The notes below the pieces were generated by a model. That model was not told where the DNA came from. It was given only the letters and a program-made list of their open reading frames with translations, and did not search any database. From Aporrectodea caliginosa (lineage: Eukaryota > Annelida > Clitellata > Crassiclitellata > Lumbricidae): a stretch of DNA of 64,000 nt. Positions 54,431 through 64,000 of this stretch are shown piece after piece. A program made the translations under genes and the position numbers. How positions within the stretch are numbered: the stretch's first letter is position 1; each line of letters starts with the position of its first letter. The DNA lies in NCBI GenBank assembly GCA_020284085.1, contig JACEVL010000294.1, forward strand, positions 165,254-229,253. Reading direction: 5' to 3'.

Positions 54431-55289
54431 CTCGTTATTGACTGTACTGTGCATTTCACCCTTATCGAACTCACTCTTTCGGGTTCAGCGGGCATAAAAC
54501 ATTCGAAATAGAAGTGAGGTCAGCGTAAATATTTTTCAAAAATATTTCCCATACGGTAATCAACCTGATTGTTTCTGATTCCGAAAACGCCCTTATAGCA
54601 TTACACGTGCATGTTTCAGGGTGTGACTGTCAGATGCCTGAAACCATTATATATGCAGAATACCGATAAATATAATTTTGCATGAAATATTACAAATCAG
54701 TTCAACCTGAATCCAAAGTGATCATCGGACAAATACTTTCATGATTTGAAACAATAAAAATATTGTTACAGCCCGCTACAATTATTCACAATCGCTCGCG
54801 GAAATTTATCCCGGGATTTTATCTGACGATTAATTTATCATAATATGCTAAATTAATTTACCATTATATGATACATTTATTTTTCATAAACTTATATTAT
54901 ACGCTTGACAAAAGCGCGTTGCTTTAGATGAAACACATAAATAATCACCACTATATTAATAATATAACAAAATTAGCTGCATTTTATACCAAGTGCTTTT
55001 TGTTGACTTTCGTCCAGCTTTTGCCTTGTCTTTAGGTCTTCTGCGAGAAATACAAGCTAGTGTACATTTGCGAAGATATAATTTCACAAAAAATACTACA
55101 CACCATAAATTATAACAAAGAAGAGTATCGTTTGCAATTTAGTCGTAATCGTAATGGTAACTGTTAACTTCAAATTTCTAAAGCATTACTCCAAAGCTCA
55201 TCTCAACTTATTCACGAGCGCTGCTTCGTGTCAAAAGGGTTGGCCAGAGATGGATGTCATTGTTGTGAGGGAATTTATTAGGCGTGAAA
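54431..55289. other. No recognised feature
   Basis: AT-rich non-coding sequence. Confidence 0.4.
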
Positions 55290-55690
55290 TAGTGGCGTAG
55301 CAAGGTTACTGGGGGCCCTTGTACAGAGCTTCGGTGGTGGGCCCTCCCCTTCGATTTCAGACAAAAAACACTGTGCAAAATGCGCTGTTTAATGCAATAT
55401 AAATAAGGGCAGATAATCAAATTTTACAAGTCACAAAATGTCAGAAGTATCAAGTCTACAATGGTAGTCTAGGAAGAAGAATGCTAAAATTTAAGCGTTC
55501 GTTTCCGCGCTTTCTCTTTGGCAAAAATATCCTCCACTTTTGAAGTGTCAAGCGTTTTGGCAAGTTCATTTTCTATTTACAACATTGCCAGGTCGCTCAG
55601 CCACTCTTCCGACATGGTAGACTCCTACTTTGTAGATAGTTTCTGATGAGCTCAAGTCTTAAAAATGATCGTTGACATGTCGCAACCGTC
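55290..55690 (-). mobile_element. hAT transposon 3' end with transposase tail
   Basis: TAGTGGCGTAGCAAGG at 55290, followed by GGGGGCCC, resembles a widespread hAT terminus. Inside, on minus from about 55675, the frame reads LSTK.ESTMSEEWLSDLAML, then a stop, then IENELAKTLDTSKVEDIFAK then EKARK. This is the hAT C-terminal dimerisation domain (R/W L..LA.L.IE.E.A..LD....D.FA..KARK). The catalytic part is absent. A similar terminus in inverse orientation ends at 58944. Confidence 0.75.
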
Positions 55691-55779
55691 ACAGGCAAAA
55701 TTATAATAAAATATTCATCTATGAGAAAGAAATTGAAGTCGACACAACCGCAACTTAAAAGAGTTAATAATTATCATGG

Positions 55780-55965
55780 TGGAATGGCCTGGCTGTGATT
55801 CAAATATTCTTGTAAGGCGCGCAAGGTCACGCCGAAATGTGAATCTGAGGCGCGGATAGTCAGCCGCCAAGTGAAAGATGCACTTAGATTTCTAAATCCT
55901 TGAAAGCCAAGGAGAAATAGTGAGTTTTGAGTCGATTTTTGAAGGAAGGAAGGGAATTTGAGCTA
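55780..55965 (-). mobile_element. LINE 3' fragment
   Basis: The minus strand reads PSFKNRLKTHYFSLAFKDLE at about 55945-55885, the terminal LINE helix, followed by a GCGC-containing 3' UTR. Confidence 0.55.
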
Positions 55966-55985
55966 AATTATGTCATAAGATGAGA

Positions 55986-56566
<581 letters not shown>

Positions 56567-57254
56567 TAGCGGAGACCGGGGTTGGTTGCAACAAATTTCA
56601 AATTTTCATGTGCCATCCTTTTATTTTTGGAACAACCTAAAAATTGTTTAGCCTATATATAACCTTTATAATTATTTCTGCACCAAAACAAGCTATAGTG
56701 ACGACCTCAGTTATCAAGGATGTAGCCACAATAGCTAACTGAACAGAGGGCTTCAAAGTGTTGCAACCAACCCCGGGCCGGGGTTGGTTGCAACGACCCT
56801 GGGGGAAGGTTGCAACAGTATCAAAAGTAGTATAATTATTCAACTGAGGCTGCATTGCCTAGGGTCTACTGAGGCCTGCCTACATATAATAATGTAATAG
56901 ATTGAAGAAATTCAAAATTAAATAAAAAGCTTCAATCAAGATATTAGACTGTTTTGCTGCAATAATCGTCATGTAAAATGTCCAATATTATATATACTCG
57001 ATAGGCGTATAGTCTCCATAGCAGGCTAGTCTACGTCTACCTATTTAGGCTTATAATTTTCAAGATTTAATTAAAATTTGTAGAGCTTTTTCAAGCCTTC
57101 AAATTGTAACCAGAAAAGTAAAACGGGAATTTATTTGCCTACTAACTAGCTTAGTGCCTCCCATTATTAACTTACTAAAACTAAGCAGTTTCTCCATTAA
57201 ATCCTCCATAGGAAAATTCATCTCTTACATCATGGTATGTTGTTTTTTGCTTTT

Positions 57255-57427
57255 CTTTTGTTCTTAGAATCTATTCGGCTTGAACTCACATCTAAGAACA
57301 ATAAGATCTTCGTATCACGAATGCTATTCAAAAACGTCTACTAGATGAAAAGCTGCCTCTCTCAATAACTCATGTATTCTGTTGCGTTTTGTCGACAGTT
57401 TTGTGTTAAATAAACGAATATGATGAT
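57255..57427 (+). mobile_element. CR1-like LINE 3' tail
   Basis: The last codons read LTSKNNKIFVSRMLFKNVY and stop (TAG at about 57341), homologous to LPTKDDKLFISRVLFKK at 32.95 kb. A short 3' UTR ends AAATAAACGAATATGATGATGA. Confidence 0.8.
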
Positions 57428-57745
57428 GACTGACTAGGCACAGGTTGATTGGTGACGCTCGACGACTGACAAGGCACAGGTTGATTGGTGACGCTCGACG
57501 ACTGACTTTAGGCACTGGTTGATTGGTGACGCTCGACGACTGACTAGGCACAGGTTGTTTGGTGACGTTCGACGACTGACTAGGCACCGGTTGATTGGTG
57601 ACGCTCGACGACTGACAAGGCACAGGTTGATTGGTGACGCTCGACGACTGACTTTAGGCACTGGTTGATTGGTGACGCTCGACGACTGACTATAGGCACC
57701 GGTTGATTGGTGACGCACGACGACTGACTAGGCACCGGTTTACTG
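57428..57745. repeat. Minisatellite, 36-38-bp unit, ~8.6 copies
   Basis: Units run GACTGACTAGGCACAGGTTG then ATTGGTGACGCTCGAC; a 38-bp variant has CTTTAGGCACT. The unit order suggests a higher-order repeat (units 2-3 recur as 6-7). The array starts where the LINE tail TGATGATGA ends. Confidence 0.95.
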
Positions 57746-58857
57746 ACCGTGGACTGAGGCTTATATTCACTCTCTTTGGTTCACTGGGACTTATCTAGGG
57801 TTCTTTTGCTTCTGATACGGTTTTTTGTTTTTTAGAAACTGTAACTGCTTTACCGGCAAGTTCCTTCTTCTAATGCTCTTTTGTTCGAGTGTCTGTGAGT
57901 AACTCAGCTTGCCCTATATTCACTCTCTTTGGTTCACTGGGACTTATCTTAACTTAACTTAACTTATCCCCCACCCCTTTGCCCTGCCAGCCAAGGATAG
58001 CAAGAACTTCTTGCCACGCCAGATGTTCAAAGACATTTACTAGCAGCTGTCTGAATCCTCGTTTAGCCTCACTCTCAATACTATAATCCCCAAATTTGCC
58101 CCATTAGAACTATACCTATTATAGTGCTGAACAGTGCACTATCTAGGCCCAAAGCTATAATAGGACTATAGTCTCTAACACTATAACTGCATAATCATGC
58201 ACTGATGTTACTTGTTGCGTCTTGACGGCAAGTTTTGAAATAAACGAAAATACAATACCTAATAATGTGACGAGCAGGCCTATAATGAGCAGGGTTAATT
58301 GAAATAAATGCATGGGACTGGTTGCAACATGTTGCAACCAACTCCGATTAAAATGTTGCAACCCCGAAGCAATGCATATACATTGTTATAGAAAAAATGT
58401 ATCGACAGTGTTGGTTTTAATAAAATGACTAATGCATTTTCAAGCCCAATGCCTAGTCTCCCTTATGGCACCAAACAACACTAAATTGCTTCAACACATT
58501 AAGCTACAACACGAAAAAACACAAAACCAAAAAATTTACTTTTGACGTCCGAAAATAAATTTATACTTTTTTGGGTAGTTCTAATAATTAATAATAAGCC
58601 TGCCAAGAAATTAAGTCACGTTGACCCAAAATATATTCTTTACAAGGTAGGCGATTTAATTTTACGCTGCTATTATTTGGCGCTTAACTATAGATAGTGT
58701 TGCAACCTACCCCTGTTGCATCCAACCCCGGTCTCCCCTAAGCCACCATCAGGAAGTGAACCGCGATCCGTACGCTCTCTTGCGCAGAGGAGCACGAGAC
58801 GCAACCTACGCTGTTACCGGTGTAGCTAACTGGGCTTGGTTAAGTTGATTTGATTAC

Positions 58858-58944
58858 ATTTTGACGGTGAGACCACCGGGGGCCCTTGTCCGTCGGGGAC
58901 CGTTGTGCACTGCACAACCTGCACAACCCATTGCTACGCCACTG
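58858..58944. mobile_element. hAT-type terminus (single end)
   Basis: GGGGGCCCTTG...TTGCTACGCCACTG is the inverse of the CAGTGGCGTAGCAA-type end at 55290. The bordering 8 bp do not match those at 55282-55289, so pairing is unproven. Confidence 0.5.
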
Positions 58945-59649
58945 GACTGTGAAACTTCTGATTCATATGTTGGAAGAAGAGTCAGGTAGGTAGCTTTGTA
59001 GAAAAGATAAAGACTTACGATGGAGAAGAGCGACATAATCGTTTAGTTTTGGTTCATTTAGTTTGTGTTTATACATAATCTGTATACATGTGCGTATAAA
59101 GCCATCTTACTGTCAAAAATAGCACTGCATTTGTAAGATAAATCAAATGGATCAATGAAAGAGATAATGGCGAGGAGAGTATGACCATGATGTAGAGTAT
59201 TTGACACAGAATGATTAATTTAAGACTGAATGAAATACTCAATTTCAAAACTCTACCTTGCTCAAATTCTAAAGTACAAAATCCGTTTAAAACTTAGACT
59301 AAGAGTTCTTCAAGACTCTATACAACAGCTAAAAAGAACAAGCTTCAAATTTTACTGAGGAATCTTACATAATTAAATTTAACCCGAAGCTCTTAGAAAG
59401 TGAATGCTTACGAGTGCGCTGAAGTCGATCTAAGCTTAGTATATCTTCAAATGATGGACGTTTGTCTTTATCGTTTCTCAGACATCCTGAAATGAACCGT
59501 GAAATTTTTAGCCATTGTAAACGATCGAAATCCGGTTAAAGACACTATCAAATATAATTATGGTGATCAATGCTGCAACACGGTCTTAAAATGGTCTTGC
59601 ATTATACTAAATTGTTTGCTAATTATTAGGCGACTATAATAGTCAAAGT
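58945..59649. other. No recognised feature
   Basis: AT-rich non-coding sequence. Confidence 0.4.
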
Positions 59650-60163
59650 TTAACCCGTTTTTGCCCAAATTTTATTTTTGCTTCATTTTGATTTATGTTA
59701 CACAGTTTGATGCTAGAATAGCCATGCCACCTTAATTTTTCATTTATTTAAAGAAATTCCATGTAATTTTTTATTTTGTTCCTATGTTCCAATATTGGAA
59801 CACTGGGCACATATGGGGTCGGACAATAACATAATCCACGCCAACACCACCAAGTACAGCTATGATTATTTAGAGTGAAATAACCAAGCACAAATGTTCT
59901 AGCTGCTATCACATTGTTGTATAGGAAGAGTTGGGGCCCATATTCAGTATACTTGTGCCTTAGTTCAGACAAAGAACAGAAAAATATTCCAAAAATGACC
60001 ATTTTCCCTGCAAACAAGCGAAGAAAATTATCATGTAAGAGAATGCCGGCCAGAACCATACTGGCACTTGGAACCAAATCCTTGAAGCCTATCGTTCGCT
60101 CAGTATGTTCAGGGTGACACCAGTTTTTTTCTTCAGCACTATCTTCTTCGCTCTGGTGTGCAT

Positions 60164-60252
60164 GACATGTATGTATGTATGTATGTATGTATGTATGCAT
60201 GTATGAATGTATGCATGTATGTATGTATGTATGCATGCATGTATGTATGTAT
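60164..60252. repeat. (ATGT)n microsatellite
   Basis: ATGT with ATGC/ATGA variants. Confidence 0.95.
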
Positions 60253-60663
60253 GGATGATGATGCAAACTCGAAAAACTTATCTTTATATGCGAGTAAGTT
60301 CGCTAAACCAAGCTAAATTTCATTGTGAAATGCAATAGGGGCCTATAAGAGCCTAGAGCGATATGCGGTAACGAGAAAACTTTGCACCCATATATGCCCA
60401 GTGTTCCAATAATGGAACATACAATATAATTGCAAAAAGTCCAAACTAAAGTTTGTTGCACAAACAGATTAAAATTATAATGGAATATAAGTGATATTAG
60501 AGTACCAAAAACAGCAACTTCTAAAAAGATCTTTATTCTTTTGAATTTTATATTATATTACCTTTTCGTCGAAATTTGTCGAAATTTCTTTTACACAAAG
60601 GTGCTCATACAGACCGTATCTGGCAACTATAAGTTATTCAAAATAATATTTTTTCGATAGATA

Positions 60664-62042
60664 TAGGGTGTCCAATAAGTTCGTCAACGATTTTGCTTGC
60701 AGAAAGCAGAAAATTTATGCAACATACAATAATAATGCTTATGTCATTTGAAAGAGCTGTATGTCCCGAAACCAAAATGTGTAAAAAGTGTGAGGTTTTT
60801 GCAACTAAGAAATAACGTCATCAATTTATGCTGAGAGGCTATTTTTAGCGAATTTTATGCAGTTCGCGATCGTTTTTCGTAAACAAACTCGGAAATGGGC
60901 AAAATAGCAGACGTTCAGTTACGCTCGAAAGCTGCTATTCTTGCTCAAGAAGGATATTCATATTCCGTTATAGGCCATAAATTAGGACGATCGAAAGGTT
61001 GGGTTGCAAAATGGGTTGAAAGAAGCAAGCAAGGCGAGTTAGGCGATCATGCACGATGCGGTCCACCGAAGATTTTGACACAGGCTGCTATTAAAATAAC
61101 CAAAAAGGCGAAATACAGACGAGGATTTGGATTGAGACAGATAGAAAAATCTCTCAAGGCAGGTGGACTGAAGGGCAACAAAGAAACAATCAGAAATTAC
61201 ATGAAAGTGAAGTTGAAGTGGAGAAGTTGGAAACGCAGAAAGACGCCATTGCTATCAGACGCTCAGACAAAAAAAACGGTTGTTATTCGCGCGGCAGCAT
61301 AGACATTGAAAATTAGAAGACTGGTCTAATGTTTTGTTTAGTGACGAATCGCCGTATCAAGTGTTCTATGTTCCAAACTCACGCAATGACACCGTTTGGG
61401 GTTCGCAAGAAGAAAATGTTCCTGTCGCCTCGCAGGACAAGTTTAGTCCGACTGTTCTTGTGTGGGGAGGTATGACAGCCTCAGGATTAACGCGACTACA
61501 TTTTTCAGCATACATCAATTAACTCGGAGTATTATATCAATAACATTTTAAAGAAGGAATTGAAACCAGTTTACGACAGACTGGACACTTCTGGAACGAT
61601 CTCGAAACGACGACTATTCACTGACAACGCCGTTAGCGTTTTCCAGCAGGATGGTGCGCGAGCACATACATCTGCTCATTCTGCTGTTTCGCGAGCATGG
61701 CTGAACGAAAATATTCCTAACTACATTGAAAACTGGCCTCCAAACTCTCCTGATCTCTCACCGATTGAAAATCTCTGGAGTATACTGTCAAGCAGTGTCT
61801 ACAAAGATCCTGAACCAAAAACTCCTGCTCAGCTATAACGTCGTTTGCGAAAAGCATGGAATTCGATATCGCTTGAAACTTTGCACAACCTCATCGAATC
61901 TTTGCCCAGACGAATGAAAGCTGTTATAGCCAGCAAAGGCAACACTATTGCCTATTACATGGTACAATAATTATTGATTTTTGTTGTGTAGTTTTTTTAA
62001 AACAAACTAGCAAAATCGTTCACGAACTTATTGGACACCCTG
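60664..62042 (+). mobile_element. Tc1-like transposon (1,379 bp)
   Basis: The ends [CT]AGGGTGTCCAATAAGTTCG are inverted at 60664 and 62042 and bounded by TA (60662-60663, 62043-62044). The TIR is about 33 bp with one internal mismatch. It is full length and carries a broken transposase. Confidence 0.93.
60895..61970 (+). pseudogene. Tc1-like transposase pseudogene
   Basis: ATG at 60895. Residues 1-60 are a helix-turn-helix (ILAQEGYSYSVIGHKLGRSK then GWVAKW), followed by a second HTH (GFGLRQIEKSLK). The first aspartate is in FSDESPYQ (61334 frame). The second is in FQQDGARAHTS and the glutamate in SPDLSPIENLW (61560 frame). The three blocks lie in three frames (60895-61302, 61334-61522, 61560-61838), so at least two frameshifts exist. 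A stop at about 61837 precedes the C-terminal LIESLPRRMKAVIA. It would have catalysed cut-and-paste at TA. The D-to-E gap is 38 residues. Confidence 0.9.
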
Positions 62043-62552
62043 TATATCTTAGAAATACTGTTTACAATGGCAGGTGATTATTTATATTCACTATATAGCG
62101 CTAAATTGCAAGTAAGGAAAGTATTTGCAAAATGTTCCAATAATGTAACACTGGGCAAAAACGGGTTAAACGACCTTCTCCACAAAATATTGTGCACTTC
62201 ACCCAAAAACAACATTCCTCTAATAATATTCTAAATACGTCGATGAGTTGTTGCGTTTCGTTATGCAGCTCCGCAATCAATCGCTGGCCGAACGAGTTCT
62301 ACCAGCATCTAAAGGATCCCTAAAGGATTCCCTGTGCGAAGTTTACCTTCTGATTTTTTTAAAAGCGTGCATTCTTAAAGAAGGTCAGCGTCGTATAGGG
62401 GAGAATTACTGGAGCCTCTTCTGCTGATGGGACTGGACTTAGAGATAAGTATGTTGCGAGATTTCAGTGCAAAAGTCCAGAACTAGACGTAATGAACCTG
62501 ACCGATATCATGTACCAGAAATTCGAATGACTATGAAAACTGTAAGTCTTAC

Positions 62553-62587
62553 CGTTGTCCCCTCCGCCTGATCATCTGATGACATAT
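62553..62587 (-). pseudogene. Second copy of the microprotein first exon
   Basis: 35 bp with ATG at 62585-62583, encoding MSSDDQAEGTT. The acceptor TACTTTCAG and donor ACG|GTAAGA are intact. Four base differences separate it from 49987-50021, two of them within one codon. The expected second exon is not seen downstream; a TTAA element begins 384 bp on. It may be active with another exon or be a relic. Confidence 0.45.
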
Positions 62588-63140
62588 CTGAAAGTAGTTT
62601 TAAACAATTTCTTACAAATGGATTACCATATTGTTGTTTCTCATTAATAAAATACTAAATTATTCATATTTTCGCCTTTAAGGCAGTTGCCATGACGTCA
62701 GCAAAAAGTACTGCTTCTCACTTTCTATCAATAGTCTGTTCAAGATCCTTGCCTTATTAGCCAAGAATGCATGATAGCTGGAGAGTTCTCAAGCAATCCT
62801 TCGAGATAAGTTTATGAGAAAGCGGTGCAGTTGGTTGAAATGACAGATTTGAGTTCTTGAAACGCAGTACCAAAGTCAAATCGGATGGAGAGGTCTAAAA
62901 CCCAATCCACCAACCAGGATTGGAATAAAAGCTCGGCAACCACTAAATTGGGCTTTTGATCAGGGATATGCAGCTCTTTTCGATATTTTTGACGACATGA
63001 GTACGATCTTTGAGACTGTTGACCACAGAATCATTTTCTGAACGCATTGAAAAGTCGTTCGAAATAGTGGGTCGTGTGCTCTGTGGTGGTTGCGTTCATT
63101 CCTTTCTAAGCATAGGACCAATTCAAGCATTCTTTGTTGG

Positions 63141-63776
63141 TTAACCCTTTGGAGGTGAGGTGGGGTTTGACACACCCCACAGCTATTCTACGCTGCTTTT
63201 TATACGGTAAACGTAGAACCAGCTTGGATTATTTTTGTCTACCTTAGTGAAATTGAAATACGGACACTTTAGGACACTTTAAGGTACTTTTGGACGCCAT
63301 ATATTTTTATTTCTTGCATATTAAAGTGAAATTATAATTTTTCGTATACATGTTGATTTAATTAATTTAAAAAAGTAACGGAACAGTGCCGAAAAAATTG
63401 GGCGATTATAAGATATTACTGCATATACTGTTGAATCGATGCAAAATTGATAAATTATTACGGGTATTATGCCACGTGTTACCAAATGTTACATGTTTCT
63501 AGGGCCACGAAGATGCCATTGCAAAGGGCTGCTTTGATTTTGAGCGCCACCACGCTGGCCATAACAATTATGATTGAAAACTGTTATTTGTTCCTGAAAA
63601 TCACCAGTTTAGCCGACAATTGGTTACATAACTATAGTTTAGCTGATAATTATTAGCTCACAATTTATGTTATGTAGTTGATATTGCGACTTGCAAGTAA
63701 TTATATGTATTGGGGTATGTCAGTCCCCACCTCACCTAAAACGTTACAATGCTTCACCTCACCTCCAAAAAGTTAA
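63141..63776. mobile_element. TTAA-flanked MITE (636 bp)
   Basis: TTAA is at 63141-63144 and 63773-63776 with inverted ends C[CT]TTT[GT]GAGGTGAGGTG. A GGGGTTTGACACACCCC-type hyphenated palindrome lies at the left, and the right end has GGGGTATGTCAGTCCCC. Copy A at 51106-51112 shows the unfilled site TTGGTTACGCAC. Confidence 0.92.
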
Positions 63777-63829
63777 GCGTACTTTTCGTAATTGTAATCG
63801 CTGACTTCAACTTTCGAGACACGTCGCAT

Positions 63830-64000
63830 AAAGTCTCGGACTATTTGGGCGTCATCTCATTGGACACATATCTAACTATGCCTTTGTTTCTGCTTACACG
63901 CGTGATATTTTGCACTGGCTTCCTGCTTCTCAGCTTATCTCTTACAGGGTTGCTGCGCTTGTTTGGCGGTGTGTTTTGACAATGCTCCGTCTTACCCGTG
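63830..64000 (+). mobile_element. LINE fragment at the window edge
   Basis: The frame reads HISNYAFVSAYTRDILHWLP then ASQLISYRVAALVW, the LINE word between RT and C terminus; it continues beyond the window. Confidence 0.6.

Larger units (their letters stand above)
56569..58738. mobile_element. pogo-like non-autonomous element (2,170 bp)
   Basis: The inverted ends G[CG]GGAGACCGGGGTTGG[TA]TGCAAC are bounded by TA (56567-56568, 58739-58740). The motif GGGGTTGGTTGCAAC recurs subterminally: a near-palindromic pair at 56760-56794, a single at about 56808, and inverted ones at 58318-58365. No transposase is seen. A LINE tail and a minisatellite lie inside. Confidence 0.85.
59650..62169. mobile_element. 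TTAA-flanked element (piggyBac-like) carrying a Tc1 insertion
   Basis: TTAA is at 59650-59653 and 62166-62169 with inverted ends CCCGTTTTTGCCCA. The palindromes GTTCCAATATTGGAAC (59786), GTTCCAATAATGGAAC (60403) and GTTCCAATAATGTAAC (62134) lie near the ends. Without the nested Tc1-like element it is about 1.14 kb and encodes no recognised transposase. A minus frame at 60266-59748 (172 codons) is half microsatellite-coded and not recognised. Confidence 0.85.
62170..64000. repeat. Diverged duplicate segment, copy B (contains a TTAA element)
   Basis: It matches 49495-51420 and runs off the window. It lacks the LINE of copy A, keeping continuous sequence across AATCCACCAACCAGG..GGCAACCACTAAATTGGGC at 62902-62952. 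It carries the element at 63141-63776. Confidence 0.8.

Noticed and set aside
57428..57745. CRISPR-like array
   Set aside because: Repeats of 36-38 bp are directly contiguous with no spacers, and the DNA is eukaryotic; this is a minisatellite.
59748..60266. 172-codon minus ORF as a conserved protein
   Set aside because: Its first third is microsatellite translation and the rest matches nothing I recognise; it lies within a TTAA element.

Overview
This is eukaryotic, repeat-dominated DNA. It has almost no long open reading frames outside one retrotransposon, and it is dense in transposon ends, LINE tails and microsatellites. The combination of CR1/L2-like LINEs, a tRNA-derived SINE, Tc1, pogo, hAT and TTAA-target DNA transposons, and many TAGGCCTA-type words suggests an invertebrate, probably a marine one. 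I cannot place it further. No complete conventional host gene is visible. The best non-transposon candidates are a tiny two-exon gene (48861-50021, minus strand, first exon duplicated at 62553-62587) and an OTU-domain exon near a promoter-like block (34146-35313, minus).

Layout. 1-9.2 kb: a ~160-bp tandem repeat, three decayed LINE pieces, a hAT-like MITE, a pogo-transposase C-terminal fragment, a TTAA element and a deleted pogo-like element (7587-9133). 9.2-20.9 kb: a hAT-like element (8-bp target duplication CATGTAGT) split by a complete 9,784-bp Ty3/gypsy-like LTR retrotransposon (9982-19765). 21-33 kb: LINE tails, hairpins, a 115-bp higher-order minisatellite, a degenerate ~650-bp triplication and a CR1-like LINE with RT. 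34-41 kb: OTU exon, two TTAA-element copies, and a decayed gene split by a 2.6-kb foldback element (10-bp target duplication). The foldback itself carries a Tc1-like element in its loop and a SINE in one arm. 41-64 kb: LINE fragments, TTAA elements of 3.7, 2.5 and 0.6 kb, two diverged copies of one ~1.6-kb segment, a second pogo-like element, a hAT transposase tail and a Tc1 pseudogene.

The main system is the LTR retrotransposon. The two 1,361-bp LTRs look identical wherever I compared them, and the 2,130-codon gag-pol frame is intact, so it is young and possibly active. The gag-pol ATG lies inside the LTR. The first 195 codons are LTR sequence, and the frame then runs through the primer binding site, which matches tRNA-Leu(UAA), into capsid, zinc knuckle, protease, RT, RNase H and integrase. 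A second, unrecognised 259-codon ORF sits between integrase and the polypurine tract. The other elements appear non-autonomous or decayed, and several provide natural empty or filled sites for each other.
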